DNA of 64,000 nucleotides, taken from positions 24,752,130-24,816,129 of the forward strand of contig OZ026520.1 in NCBI GenBank assembly GCA_964019695.1, in the 5' to 3' direction. The notes beneath the pieces are model-generated. The model was not told where the DNA came from. It made no database searches and saw only the letters and a program-made list of their open reading frames with translations. The stretch's first letter is position 1. Every line of letters begins with the position of its first letter. Made by a program: the position numbers and the translations under genes. This DNA comes from Loripinus fragilis (lineage: Eukaryota > Mollusca > Bivalvia > Lucinida > Lucinidae). Shown piece by piece: positions 33,519 through 46,309 of the stretch.

Positions 33519-35867
33519 ATAGTCCGTACAGAAATTCAGTGAACAACGTTTTTCTTTTTTAAAATGTCTTTAATGATAAAATTCTGGACTAAAATTTTGC
33601 ACATACATATAATAAAGCACCGCCTAATATACAATTGCATATTTGAATAATTATGATAGGAAAATAAGCCTTGAATCTCTTGTAAAATAAAATAACTAAG
33701 TCGATTTCGATTTAGAAAATTCCTTATTTTCCCTCGATGTATTTCATATGGGTAACACGTGGATTATACAGTTCAATGAATACCATGTTTACTTTCGTAT
33801 ATCAGGTTGTATTATATAGAAAACAGTCACAAGCAGGATAACTCTTGATGTGTCTACATCCACACTGCAAATGCATTGAAGAGACTGCGCAAATTACAAT
33901 TATGTCTGAGTTATCATATTTCCCGTGTTTTCTAAGCGTTCATGGATAGCAATTGGACCGCAACTGCAAAAACCTGCCTTCGGTGATTTGTAACAATAAA
34001 GGCGCAGACCAGCCTGCGCATCCGCACAGTCTCATCAGCAACTTTCTTGTCTGCTTTTTAGATGAATCATATCTACACTTGCTACGAGAGAAATTTCAAT
34101 TTCTAGCTAGCCTGTTTAGCCGAAGAGACTGGTTTAAAACTCGCTTTGTTGGAAATCCAGAAGACAGGTTTTCTCGCGTCGTGGCCTGCTCGACAGCTCT
34201 AGGACACATATTACAAGTCAACAGATAATAATATTAAAAATGAATAATAAGGAGGCTGTTCATCAGATATATTAACGGGAGTCACATTATTTGATTGCAC
34301 TCTGCATCGTCTAATACACAAGTCATTCGTAACTACGGCCCATAGAGCCAGGGAACGGCGGGGACTTTGATTTCCTGGCTGCGGGTCCCTGGTATGACCC
34401 TTTACTAACAGCGCATTTGCCCAGCTGGGGCGTGGTTAAAAATGGCTGGTGCGCATATTTTTTTCGCCTTTATGCAGTTAGTCATTTGTGACCACGCACC
34501 AGCCCAGAGGAATGTCGAGGACAGTGATTTTGTGTCTGCAGTTCCCCATAGTAACCACCACACTGTGGGGACAGCTAGCTGGCAAAACCATGACAATTCT
34601 CCACCCGCAGTCTGTTATTATATTACACTGTCATGTTTGTCTAGGTCTATCAAACCTCTACATTTCCTCCGCATTGTGGAGGCAATGTAAAAGTAAAAAC
34701 ACAACACATTTACCAGGCCATGGATATCCCCGTCCTGCTCTGGGGCTGGGTTGAAGCAGTGGTTACAAATTTATAGCCTATAATGCACTTCGCATTAAAA
34801 TTAAGTTATCAGCCACCCCAAAACTATATTGACCCCAAACACAAACTGAGCCAGTGCATGAGATTTCCAACAATAAGGTATGTGCGTCCAGCAAAGCCTC
34901 AGATCAGCCTGCGCAAACGCACAGTCTGATCAGAGCCTTTGATAGTCGCTTGAGTATTCTATGATTGTTAAGCTACATGTACTGACTGAACACCATTTGG
35001 AGTTTCTAAGCTTAAAAGGGGGCTGCAGAGGCTCGTCTGAGTCTACACATGTCAAAATGCCACATTGTTGGAAATCACATGTCACTGCTCAAATATGACA
35101 TCCGCTGATATATTGTTCAACCTATTTCCAAGCACATTCCCACCCCATCACTAGTCTGTCCTTCCGACCTCAGCATTAGTTTTATTGGATGAATCCCTTT
35201 TCACTTGAATAACACCTAACGGGTGAGCCCTGTGATTATTTTCTCCTATCATTTATAATTGCCCAGAATTACGTTTTGGCATGCATATTTTGCATTGTAT
35301 GGTGTCAACAAATCAGTATTGGAATAAACAAATAGAAAGTTCAATTTATTTAATAAAACAAGTTGGAAAATGTTTAAAATCTGATGATCAGATAAGAAGG
35401 GAACACAGAAAATCAAAATTTTAAATTGAGGAACAGGGGAACACAGAGATTCATTTTGTAGGAACAAGTGGACGGGTACCCACTTGGATTAAGGCGTCAA
35501 TATTTTCTCGTATGCCAAAATTCTGTGAGCCCAAACTATTGCCATAAATCGCATTTGATGCAACTATTTTGATATGATAAGACACGTTACTTCATCTTAT
35601 AAAACTGTATAATTATTCATCGATAGTAAACTAAAGGCAGTGATCCGTACAAAGGTGCATTTAGGGTAAATTAAAAAATGCAGATGCTCAAATGAGAACA
35701 AATTCCATCATATCACAGCCCATTTGACAATACATTTTGTAACGAAAAAAATATCACCAATTAGGCGGTGTATAGATGCATTAAATTTTGATGGTCATTT
35801 CGCGATCAGTCCACACATAACGAAATAAACGCAAAAAGCGTTGTTCACTGAATTCCTGTACGCACAA
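33519..35867. mobile_element. GTGCGTACAG-ended DNA element (2.3 kb) inside the LINE
   Basis: Inverted ends: left GTCCGTACAGAAATTCAGTG, right inverse GTGCGTACAGGAATTCAGTG, each followed by AACAACG. A second copy lies at 40311-40769 plus 42657-42875. The interior has older repeats: a fragment of the GGCCTCGT-type MITE (33950-34200) and a GAGCCAGTGCATG-type MITE (34846-35095). About 34210-34840 and 35100-35850 contain nothing coding that I recognise. The target duplication is unclear (TA or ATAG). Confidence 0.65.
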
Positions 35868-38437
35868 TAGTAACTTGCGTACAGTTGAACTATCTGGTGT
35901 AGGTGAACCCTTTTTGATGCAAGATATTCGATATTATTGCCCGACATATTGTGTCCTTAAATTCAAAAAGCACCTCGCTAAAGCATTTTCGCGTAAAATT
36001 TGGCTCTTTGAAAATGGCGACTATAATGCATTTTGTCAAGCTGTTTATGATTATGACTGGAACACAATAATAAAAGAGGATGTCAACTTATATGTTAATG
36101 CATTGACTCAAACTCTAATCAATATATCAGAGCAGTACATTCCTAATAAAAATGTTACCATAAGGCCCCAAGATTTACCATGGATTAATAATAATATACG
36201 AAAACTAATGAGAAAAAGAAATCGATTTTATAAGAAAAACAAAAAATCTAAAACTGTCCAAAATTACAGTAACTTCAAAAAAAAAATAAGGAACGAAGTA
36301 ACTTCATTGCTTCGGAAATCCAAACAATAATATACTGAATCTCTGGCAAATAAACTTAAAACATCAAATTTATCATCTAAAGATTACTGGAATACTCTTA
36401 AATCTTTTATAAGGCCTGCTCAGTCGTCCTCAGAAATACCTCCATTACATCAAAATGGATGCTATGTTTCAGATAGCACAGAAAAGGCTAACCTTTTAAA
36501 TGAATACAACAAACGTCACTCGACGAGCGATCTGCGACTATTCCTGCTATGGTGAATATAATAGGACCTACTTTAACTAATATAAACTTTACATCACTTG
36601 AGGTCAAAAGTGTTCTTTAGTCACTACAGCTAGGTAAATCGTCCGGACCGGATGGCATAAATAACAGAATTTTAAAAGAGCTTTCATCCCCTTTTAGTAG
36701 ACCATTGAGTTATTTATTTAATTATTCCATGTTTAAAGGTATATTTCCTGATATTTGGAAAGAATCGAATGTCTCCCCTTTATTTAAAAAAGACGACCCA
36801 TAATCTGTGTCTAATTATAGGCCTATATCTCTGTTAAATACAATTGGCAAAGTTATGGAAAAATGTTCACAAACAAATGTTTAACTTCTTTTTAGGCCAG
36901 CATGCTATCACTTCTTTACAGTCTGGTTATTTCCCAGGCGATTCCACAGTTAACCAGCTTGTTGATATTTACAATACGTTTTGCAAAGCATTAGATGATG
37001 GTAACGAGGTAAGGGCTATTTTGTGACGTAAGCAAAGGTTTCGATCGTGTTTGGCATAGAGGCTTATTGTACAAACTCAAACATAAAGGACTCGACGAAA
37101 CACTTTTACAGTTGCTTGCTAGCTATCTATCTAATGGGAAACAAAGAGTTGTTATTCCTGGTGAATGCTCCAAATGGGTTGCTATTACAGCTGGTGTTCC
37201 ACAAGAATCAATTCTAGGCCCTCTCCTCTTTTTAATCTATATCAACGATATTGTTGAGGACAATCATTCAAATATTAGACTCTTTGCTGATGATACAAGT
37301 TTATACTTGATAGTCAATGAGCCTTACGTAGCTGCATTGCAGTTAAACTTTGACTTGACAAAAAATCACTTGTGGGCTGAACGTTGGCTTGTCAAATTTA
37401 ATCCTGCTAAATCGGAATCTATTCTAATTTCTAGAAAAACAATTAAACCCTATCACCCACCATTAAAAATGAATGATGAACCAATCAAAGAAGTAACTAG
37501 TCATAAACATCTCTGCATTTTCTTTTCTAATGATGGAACTTGGCATCAACACATTGACCTTTATAACTTCTAAAGCTTGGACAAGATTAAATATTATGCG
37601 TAAATTGAAAGTTATCTTAGATAGACAGTCACTTGAAATTATGTATACCTCTTTTTTAGACCAGTCTTAGAGTACGCAGATGTGGTATAGGATAACTGTA
37701 CACAATACGAAATTAATGCACTAGAAAAAATACAAATAGAAGCTGCACAAATAGCCACTGGAGCTACTAAACTTGTCTCGTTAGACATATTATATCGGGA
37801 AACGGGTTGAGAGTCACTTGAAAAAAGACGACATAAACATAAGCTATGTCTCTTTTTTCAGATGAATACCGACGTTTCCCCAAATTATCTATCCTCCCTA
37901 ATTCCTGCTTCTGTGGAAGATTCTACCACTTATAGCTTGCGGAACGCAAATAATTTTAGACACACATTGTCCAGAACCCAGCTGTATTATAGATCATTTT
38001 TACCTTCTAGTATAAGAGCATGGAACGATTTATCTCTTGAAGTAAGGTAGTCAAACTCGATTCAAAGTTTTAAATATCAACTAAACAAAAATTTAAAGAA
38101 TCCCCCTAAATATTATTACACCGGCAACCGATTATCTCAGATACAACATATCCAACTAAGAACCGATTGCAGTTCTCTCAATCATCATCTTTTTTAAAAA
38201 AAATATTGTTGACAGTCCTCACTGTGCCTTTGGTGCAGTTGAAACTACAAAAAATTACTTTTTCGAATGCCGAAGGTATAATGAAATCAGGACAACAATG
38301 CTAAATGAACTGGCAAACTACTGTCAACTAGATTTAAACATTGTGTTATTTGGTATACCTGAATCTGACTTTGATACTAACTATAGAATTATTGTCACAG
38401 TTCAAAAATACATATTGGATAGTAAACGGTTCGAGCG
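35868..38437 (+). pseudogene. LINE endonuclease end, reverse transcriptase and C-terminus, broken
   Basis: Continues the endonuclease (GVGEPFLMQDIRYYCPTYCV) and linker to a stop at 36328. The RT follows with SSGPDGINNRILKEL, SNYRPISLLNT, DVSKGFDRVWHRGLLYKL, AGVPQESILGPLLFLIYIND and the catalytic FADDTSLYL (37283 onward). Then VEYAD-type thumb and YFFECRRYNEIRTTM with CPHCAFGAVET-like Cys/His sequence near 38210-38260. Several stops and frameshifts. Together with 33123-33518 it was one element of more than 3 kb. Confidence 0.88.
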
Positions 38438-38445
38438 TTGAGGAT

Positions 38446-39257
<812 letters not shown>

Positions 39258-39309
<52 letters not shown>
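39258..39309. repeat. (CA)n microsatellite
   Basis: About 25 CA units. Confidence 0.97.
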
Positions 39310-39311
<2 letters not shown>

Positions 39312-39566
39312 TCAGTTCCTAAGTTTTGTGTTCAATGCAAACACAATAGTAGTAATGGACGCCAGGCGTCCAATACTACTCACAATAGCCATATAATAAT
39401 TCTTGACGAGATTATTTAATAAGTGATATCAGAGCAATGGAACTTTTCAAATAACCGAACACAAATACTTTTAGAAATGTGATAACTCACTTTGTTTATT
39501 CTAGCTCTATAATTTTTATAAAACCTTGTGCCTAGCAACCTTTCTAATATAGTTTTGCTATCATCT

Positions 39567-39570
<4 letters not shown>

Positions 39571-39621
<51 letters not shown>
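39571..39621. repeat. (GA)n microsatellite
   Basis: About 25 GA units. Confidence 0.97.
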
Positions 39622-39624
<3 letters not shown>

Positions 39625-39817
39625 TGCTTTTTTTCTTCTTTAATTGTATTCTTGCTGTTGTGTGGTTGTGTGGTTGTCTGTGTTTCATGCCCATTCTTCG
39701 TGGTGCCATGAGTTGGTCTGCGGTCTGTAATTGTGGTATTTTCTTTTTACGCCTACTTGCTTTTTGGACAGAAACAGGTGATCAGAGCTTTAGTTATTAT
39801 AAGAGTTTACATATAAA

Positions 39818-39902
39818 CACCCTCGGTAACCCAGGCGTGACCCATTCCGTACCCACTGCATTCATGGGTACGGAATGGGTCACGCCTGGGTTACCGAGGA
39901 TG
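39818..39902. mobile_element. 85-bp foldback MITE with exact 9-bp target duplication (MULE-like)
   Basis: Perfect 35-nt inverted arms (39821-39855, 39865-39899; CCTCGGTAACCCAGGCGTGA and on) around a 9-nt loop. The outermost bases CAC/ATG extend the TIR with one mismatch. ACATATAAA flanks both sides exactly (39809-39817, 39903-39911). A 9-bp duplication is typical of Mutator-like elements. Confidence 0.8.
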
Positions 39903-39911
39903 ACATATAAA

Positions 39912-40310
39912 GTACTACATCTAACTAACAGACTGAGAGGGTGTCAAACAAAGCTGACTATAAGAGTTTCTCCTAGATCTAAAATGACATCCGTTTAGCT
40001 ATCGTGCAACGTGTGTGGTAGAGAGCTTTAGAACAAAGTGACAATGACGCCTGGAGACTGGAATATTATTCTGATGGCGTTAAATCTAACCATTGTCATG
40101 CTCAATATTTTATATACTACACTCCTCCGCAATGTTTATGCTTTTAACCTGCAGCATCCCACTTATAAGCATGTATTTTCAACTAGAGTGGAAAGCAGTT
40201 CGGATCCTGATCAGATGGCTTCATCAGAAACCAGTTAATCTGGATCTGCAGTGTTTTCCAAATGCAATTAATCCGGGTTCAGTAGGACAAGGGTTTAATA
40301 ACTGCACTAC
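39912..40310. other. Intergenic, mixed repeats
   Basis: 40190-40260 contains TCCTGATCAGATGGCTTCAT and ATCTGGATC words, related in inverse to 9280-9380. No gene is seen. Confidence 0.45.
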
Positions 40311-40769
40311 TGTGCGTACAGAAATTCACGGAGCATCGTTTTTCGTTTTTTAAATGTCTTTAATGATAAAATTTTGGACTAAAAATTTGTACATGCATAT
40401 AGTAAAACACCGCCTAATATACAGTTGTATATTCTTATATTTATGATAGGAAAATAAGTCTGGAATCTCAAATGAAAATTTAGCTTTCAGCCACCAAACA
40501 AATTTATTGACCCAAAACACAAAAAATTACATCCGCTGATATATTTTTCACACTTTTCAAGTATAAAGCCACCCCATCATTAGTTCCTCTATCAAATCAC
40601 AACTTTTGTAGGGCTTATGAGCATGAGCAATTTGACGATTTAAACAGAATCAACGAGCATTTTATTGGCTGAGTCTGTTTTTTCTTGAATCACACCTAAC
40701 GGGGGAGCCCTGTGAGCATTTTCTCTAATAAATTATGGTTATCCGGAATTGCGATTGGGCATGTAAAAC

Positions 40770-42656
40770 TATAAGATAAGATAAGAAATTTTTATTTAAG
40801 GATGGCATGACAGTAAAACAGAGAAACATAAGCTCTAATGAGCTTTTGACCATCTATAAGTTAACATACATTATAAGTTGAAATAATATCTCGGCAATAA
40901 TTACAAAGGATAGCCTAAAAAGGATTAAAATATATTAATGTATATCTGAAACAGAAACATATATAGCTAGTCTGGCCCAGAATTTATGCACACTCTAGTC
41001 TCAGTTCTTTGATGCATTCTTTGCTTCAAAATGATACCCTTTTAAGAACATATTTAGCTATGTTAAGGCATTAAGACTTCATACATACTAAGCATTAGCT
41101 AAAAGAAGCAAATTAGTACTTTACAATTAGGAGAGTATATTCAGCACATAAGAGCAAATAATAATAAGACTAGGGCATTCCAGCTAAAATAAACATAAGC
41201 ACATATATTATAACACAGAAATACATCATGTTGCAGTAGTGAGACCAGCAATCCATACTGGTGCCAATACTGCCCCACCATGTATTAACATTAAACTTAA
41301 AATGGAACAAACAAAGCTAAACAACACAGAAAACGCAACAGCAAACATGCGATTGAACTCATGCAGGCAGCTGGGCATCCTGCAGAACAGCAACCTACAT
41401 AAATTACATTTGCAGTCTTTACCACTCCAATTAGAAATTAGAGCTTTAAACTTGATTGAAGTTGCTTACTTGTCTAAAATTATCTGGAAAGCTGTTCCAC
41501 AGAACGGCAGCTGCAAATCTGAAACTTTTCTTACCGTATTTTGTTGTGCGAACTTGCGGCACCTGCAAAACATTTTGATATCTAAAGTTATAAGTAGAAC
41601 AGTCTCTTATCCTAACCAGATCAGACAATACAGGGGGAGACATATCGTTTAAGATGCGAAATGCCTCCACTGCCATTGTTCTTATTCTCTTAATATGCAA
41701 GAAAGGAATGTTTGTTTTGTTTAGTAACTCTTCATAAGTTGATTTAGTGAGGTTGGCGCCGTTAAACCGGTTTAAGACCTCCAGTAAAAGTATATTTTTA
41801 CTGACCGTTCCAAGGCGGTGCTTCTTTTGTGGATCGTTTTTGCTAGTTATAATTCATGTTGGTGTGTGTTGTGCCGTGGTGTCTGTTTCTTGTAGCCTTG
41901 TGGTTGCCTGTTGGGAAAGGGCTGACCTCTTGACCGCCGTGTTTATTGTATTTTGTCACTTTCCCAAATGTGTCTTGGTCCAAATCAAAATTAAGGTCGA
42001 GGTTGGCGCCGTAAAACTGGTTTAAGCCCTCCAGTTAAATATTTTACTGACCGTTCCAAGGCGGTACTTCATTTGCGGATCTTTTATGATTTTTCTGTCT
42101 TGTGTTTGCTATGTCTTTGTGCGCGTCTGTTTATATGTGCTTTGTTGTCACCTGCTGGGAAAGGGCTGACCTCTTGGCTCTCCTTTGTTGTGTCTTACTG
42201 TGAGTTTGTCACTCTCCCATTGGTATCCTGGGTCAGGTGTGGTACTTAATTGTATCGGTTCCTGATCTTTGCACCCTTACTTACTTTTAAAATCATCGTA
42301 GACAAATCTCAATGCACGCTCTTGATTTTACCAATTTTTTAGAGTTACTTTCTTCTGAAGCCAGGCAAATGGGCATTAAATAAAATAAGATAGTATAAAA
42401 GTATGAAAAGTTGTAAGTTTATTTAGTCTTGATAAAAAAGGACTCAACCTCTTCAAGACATTTAACTGAAGACCTGCTTTTCTACAAAGATTACTGATAT
42501 GTTGATCAAAATTTAATTGGTAATCTATGTCTACACCAAGCGATTTCACTACATCCTCACAATTTATTTGAGTATTAGAAACTTTTATAGTTAGATTCAT
42601 GTCCTCTTCCCAACTCCAATTGCCTGAATTTTTCAGGGTTTGCCTGGATACAGTTT
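40770..42656 (-). pseudogene. 5'-truncated Jockey/CR1-like LINE, minus strand, with nested repeat
   Basis: Coding pieces: CEDVVKSLGVDIDYQLNFDQ then HISNLCRKAGLQLNVLKRLS (42376-42600), and RTMAVEAFRILNDMSPPVLS, FAAAVLWNSFPDNFRQ then KCNLCRLLFC (41370-41700), typical LINE C-terminal motifs. The 3' end is a TTATC-repeat tail (40770-40795). The coding sequence is split by the repeat at 41741-42290. The plus-strand frame at 41239-41652 is antisense to it. Confidence 0.75.
41741..42290. repeat. Two tandem copies of a 0.26-0.29 kb dispersed repeat
   Basis: Each starts GAGGTTGGCGCCGT-AAAC-GGTTTAAG-CCTCCAGT, then ACTGACCGTTCCAAGGCGGT and AAAGGGCTGACCTCTTG. Starts are near 41741 and 41999. A third copy is at 47744-48030. 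Unclassified; SINE-sized but without clear A/B boxes. Confidence 0.6.
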
Positions 42657-42875
42657 ATACAGCCACAACATATGTGTTGCCCGTTGTCAACAAATCAGTG
42701 TTTGGAAAAAAGACATAGAAAAAACAATTTATTCAGTAAAACAAGTTGGGAAATTGTTTAAAAATTAGATGAACGGCGGTACAAAACATTTATGGAGCAG
42801 AGATCATAGTAAATCAAGATTCGGAATTGAGGAACAAGGGAACACAGCGATTCACTTCATAGGAACAAGCTCCAT

Positions 42876-45560
42876 CTACGATGATTTGCTGCATTCGGGC
42901 TGATAGGAATTACTTGATCCATTCATGCTTTTGACTCTTGATTCTATAGTGGTTGAGCTTCTCCAGGAGTCTCCGATGCGGGACGCGATCAAAGGCATTG
43001 GAGAAGTCGAGGATCACAAGGTCCATCTGTCCTAATGTATCCACTGTCTCAGCAAGCTCGTGCACTAGCGTCAACAGCTGAGTCTCACAGCTACGTCGGG
43101 CTCTAAAACCTTGTTGACAATCTGTCAAAATTTTGTGATAGATGAACCAGATGGCCCAAGACGTTACTGGTTATTATATGTTCCTGGAGTTTAAAACAGA
43201 GGCTTGTTGGTGACACAGGTCGGTAGTTTGATGTCTTGAATATGTCTCCTTTTTGAAGATTTGCAAAACATTAGCTGATCTCCAGTCTTTCTGGTAGTTT
43301 TCCAAGGTCTAGGGTCCTCTGGAAAAGGGTAGTGAGAACTGGAGAAATCTCTTCGGCCATGCCTCGTAGTGTCCTAGCTAGCATCGTATTGGGTCCACGG
43401 ACTTTGCTTTGGTTAATCTTCTTCAGAGTTTTTTCACCCCTTCCATGTTCACCGTGATATTAGGCATGGATAGGTAACGCTGACCGTCAAGACATGGAAT
43501 GTCTCCCTCTTCATCTCTTGTGTAGACTGTTTCATACTGGTGGTTAAGTATGATGGCTGTATAAACCGGGTCTGTGTGTATCTTGCCTCTGTCCTTAAGT
43601 GGTGCAACCCCACTGTTATCCTTCTTTTGGGGATTATGCAGGACTAGAAATGCTTCTGCTTCCCCTGTCTATCATCAATCAGGGTGCCCACTCTTAGTCT
43701 GAAATGAAATTCCCTGACTTTTCACTGACTTTTCCCTGACCAAAATTCATTTTTCCCTGACCATTTTACCGCGCGTTCACCCCCGCCTCCTCCCCTTACA
43801 GCCGTCTGCTACACCCGCGTTTTATTAATATTGACATCAGTCAAACTTAATCCTTAAAATGCATGAGCTTTACATCAGAAATATGTGTTTAAATAAAAAA
43901 AAGACAAACAACAGGCAGCAAGCGTGTAAGAAAATAACTTACATAATTTTTGTTGCATAAGATTATTTGTCAATAAGTTATACTTCAAACCTGAGCTGTT
44001 TGCCTCATGGTTCCAGAGAATTTTTCCAGTTTTTTTTAAAATATGAGTCTATGGGAGCAAATGACCCCCAGGACATGGCCAATTGGGACCTCAGGGGCAT
44101 GGTTGGCAAGATTTATGCAGGGGATCACTAAACATTGATATATACATAATATATTAGATGTGGGGCTCATGGTTTTATAGGGTTTTTTCCCATTTTAGTC
44201 AATGGACGATAATGACATCCAGGGTGTGGACAAATTTTGTCCCTAGGGGAATGGTTGGCAGGATTTAATGTAGGGGACCACTGGATATTGCTTTATATCA
44301 AATATATAAGCTGTGGGCCTGAACTTAAATGGCACGGAATCTGATGGCTCGCTAACCTTTTAATTTTTTTATGTCTATGGGAGCTTTATGTTGCCCATGG
44401 GCTATGGCAACTAGAATTCCAATCCAGTCAGCCCAAAAACCTTATGCATCCTTTCCCCTACCATATGTGCTTTACATGAAATTTGATCACAACTCGAGAT
44501 ATATACATCTTTGAAAATGTGAACACAATAGACCATCAATATACTCATTTACATACCTCGCTTCAGCCTTTGACTCAGGTGAGTTAAAACAATGTGACCA
44601 AAAATAAAATAACAGTTGCTAACCAAGAGAAAAATAACTGGATTGCATATTATATTCACCCTAAAACTTTTGAAGTCGTCATCTCATATCTGTTTTTTCA
44701 ATTTTTGAGCGATTAACAAAGCATGATTTTAAAATTCCCTGACTTTTCCCTAACTTTTGAAGATTTTCTAATTTCCCTGACAATTTTACAGAATTCCCTG
44801 ACTTTTCCCTGACCTTGAAGAAAAATCAAATTTCCCTGATTTTTCCCTGACGGGTGGGCACCCTGTCAATGTAAGGATCACCAGGGTCAATCACCTCGTC
44901 AACATGCTGCTAGTATGCTTGTCTCTCTGCTCTCTGCATCTTTGACTTCATCTTTTGTATTTACTTATATCCCTTGATTTTCTAGTAGCCCTCCGTTTTT
45001 TTAAGTTTATTTCGTTTGCGATGTAAGGTCCGGATGTTCTAGTAATCTAAGGTTTGTGCATCCTGTCACCTTGTACTGTCTTGTGTGGGATCTATTTCTC
45101 CACAAGTCTGTGGGTGGTTGTTTTAAATGATGTCCAGATAGTCTGACAGTCCATTTCTGTTGCCTGCTCATTGATGTCTCTGGCAAACTCTCGAAATTCC
45201 TCCTTGAATCTCTCATAGTCAGCTCTATGGTATCAGGGACTCTCTATACCCTGATGGTATTTATACAGTCTGCGAGGTGAGGGTATCTTTTTAGTTGGTC
45301 TCAAGCTGGACTCAATAAACACAGCCTCATGGTCGGAGATCCCAGGTATGACTCGTGTCTGGTCTTCTAATGTGTCAATGTTGGTCAGGAATAGATCAAG
45401 AATGCTAAGCTTGGTCTTTGATATCCTTGTTTGCCATTTGGTTAAGAAGGGCATCCTTAGCAATGGTCAGTAGCACTGTGCGCAGCACAACACACTCGTT
45501 TGGCCAGTCAATGTCAGCTAGGTTGTTCAAAGTCCCCTCCAAGCCAGAGATGGGCACCAT
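42876..45560 (-). pseudogene. LINE (endonuclease and RT), minus strand, split by a CAGG-ended element
   Basis: Endonuclease end: LSILDLFLTNIDTLEDQTRV then IPGISDHEAVFIES (45233-45463). RT: SNYRPVSPTSLCFKLQEHII (about 43180-43240), LTDCQQGFRARRSCETQLLT and MDLVILDFSNAFDRVPHRRL then LEKL (42910-43128; motif A with the catalytic Asp). It ends soon after motif A where the GTGCGTACAG element abuts. Frameshifted and interrupted at 43680-44865. Confidence 0.78.
43680..44865. mobile_element. CAGG-ended non-autonomous DNA element with 5-bp TSD
   Basis: TIRs CAGGGTGCCCAC / GTGGGCACCCTG, exact TCAAT duplications (43675-43679, 44866-44870). Both ends iterate CCCTGACTTTTCCCTGAC. The interior (44030-44590) carries Helitron-like tandem units ending CCTTTGACTCAGGTGAG. 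No transposase. Confidence 0.78.
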
Positions 45561-45940
45561 TTTGAGTTGGTATTCTGGACAGACCTGTACTTCTGAAGCT
45601 GTGTGTGCTGTGTGTGGTGTGGTGTGTGCTAGTGTGTGTGCGTGCGTGTGTGCGTGTGTGCGTGCGTGTGTGTGTGTGTGTGGGTGGGGGGGGGGGGGTA
45701 GGTGGGAAGCTGATTATAGCACGATAGGTGTGTGAATAGATCCTCCTTCTGTAACGGTGTAATAGTAATTCTGTACCGGTGTAGTAGTAAACAAAACGAA
45801 ATTCTCCAATCTACGCATATTATTTGCGCCCCTTTCAAGCTTTATTCAGCTCTAAATACTGTTTATACATATAAGGTTAAATAATTGCCACTGTTCCACG
45901 GATCGACCATAAGTAGCTTCGCACGTCTCATAGTTCATAA
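45561..45940. other. (GT)n microsatellite and RAD52 upstream region
   Basis: 45600-45700 is GT-rich (GT/GTGC units then a G run). 45700-45940 looks unique and may include the RAD52 promoter. No TATA box. Confidence 0.6.
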
Positions 45941-45964
45941 CTTGAAATTGGCGGGAGATTCGAA
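45941..45964 (+). promoter_or_regulatory. E2F / CDE-CHR-like element upstream of RAD52
   Basis: TTGGCGGGA (45948-45956) resembles an E2F site. GGCGG (45950-45954), a 4-nt spacer, then TTCGAA (45959-45964) matches the CDE-4 nt-CHR arrangement of cell-cycle genes, with TTCGAA as a CHR variant. It lies about 40 nt before the proposed RAD52 start codon. Seen: the motifs and spacing. Inferred: S/G2-phase control of RAD52. Confidence 0.4.
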
Positions 45965-46004
45965 TATTCATTTAGACCAGTGGCAAATTTATGGGCATGT
46001 GGTG

Positions 46005-46031
46005 ATGGATACAGTTAAGAAATTTGGAGAG
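46005..46031 (+). CDS. RAD52: RAD52, first coding exon (residues 1-9)
   Basis: A 27-nt coding exon reads MDTVKKFGE and ends GAG|GTATAAGT. Joined in phase 0 to the next exon it gives [15 protein letters not shown], which aligns without gaps to human FGQCQYTAEEYQAIQ. The ATG has purine at -3 and G at +4. A two-ATG mini-ORF (45991-46005) ends in a TGA whose final A is the A of this ATG (TGATG overlap). The N-terminus is about 19 residues shorter than human RAD52, the poorly conserved part. The call rests on the join, the donor and the promoter motifs, since nine residues alone carry little homology. Confidence 0.65.
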
Positions 46032-46309
46032 GTATAAGTGTGTTCTTATGCATATTTTTCGCTCTTGGAATTTTTAGGATATTGCAGCCTAATTCGGTGC
46101 GAAGCGTCTCCTGGTACAAGCACCAAGTCTATGTCAAAGATGAAAAACTAACTGAGGACCGGCTCTGGGTACAGCTCTTATTTCTAATAAGATATTTAGT
46201 CCAATAAAAACTCATGCATTGCAGATTCACATGTTTTCTGTCGCAGATTCGCCATCTGTTAAACATCATTATCAGTGGTTAGCACATAAAGCAATTCCAA
46301 AGGGAAGAA

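Larger units (their letters stand above)
40311..42875. mobile_element. Second GTGCGTACAG-ended element, split by a LINE and right-truncated
   Basis: The left part (40311-40769) matches 33521 onward (ATGTCTTTAATGATAAAATT) and 35200-35280 (CACCTAACGGG-GAGCCCTGTG). The right part (42657-42875) matches 35310-35465 (AAAACAAGTTGG, GGAACACAG-GATTCA). Between them is a minus-strand LINE. Confidence 0.6.

Noticed and set aside
33953..34228. 91-codon frame with HPHSLISNFLVCFLDESY-like sequence
   Set aside because: It is translation of a MITE (related to 51724-52885), not a protein family.
41239..41652. 137-codon plus-strand frame
   Set aside because: It is antisense to a recognisable LINE C-terminus on the minus strand.
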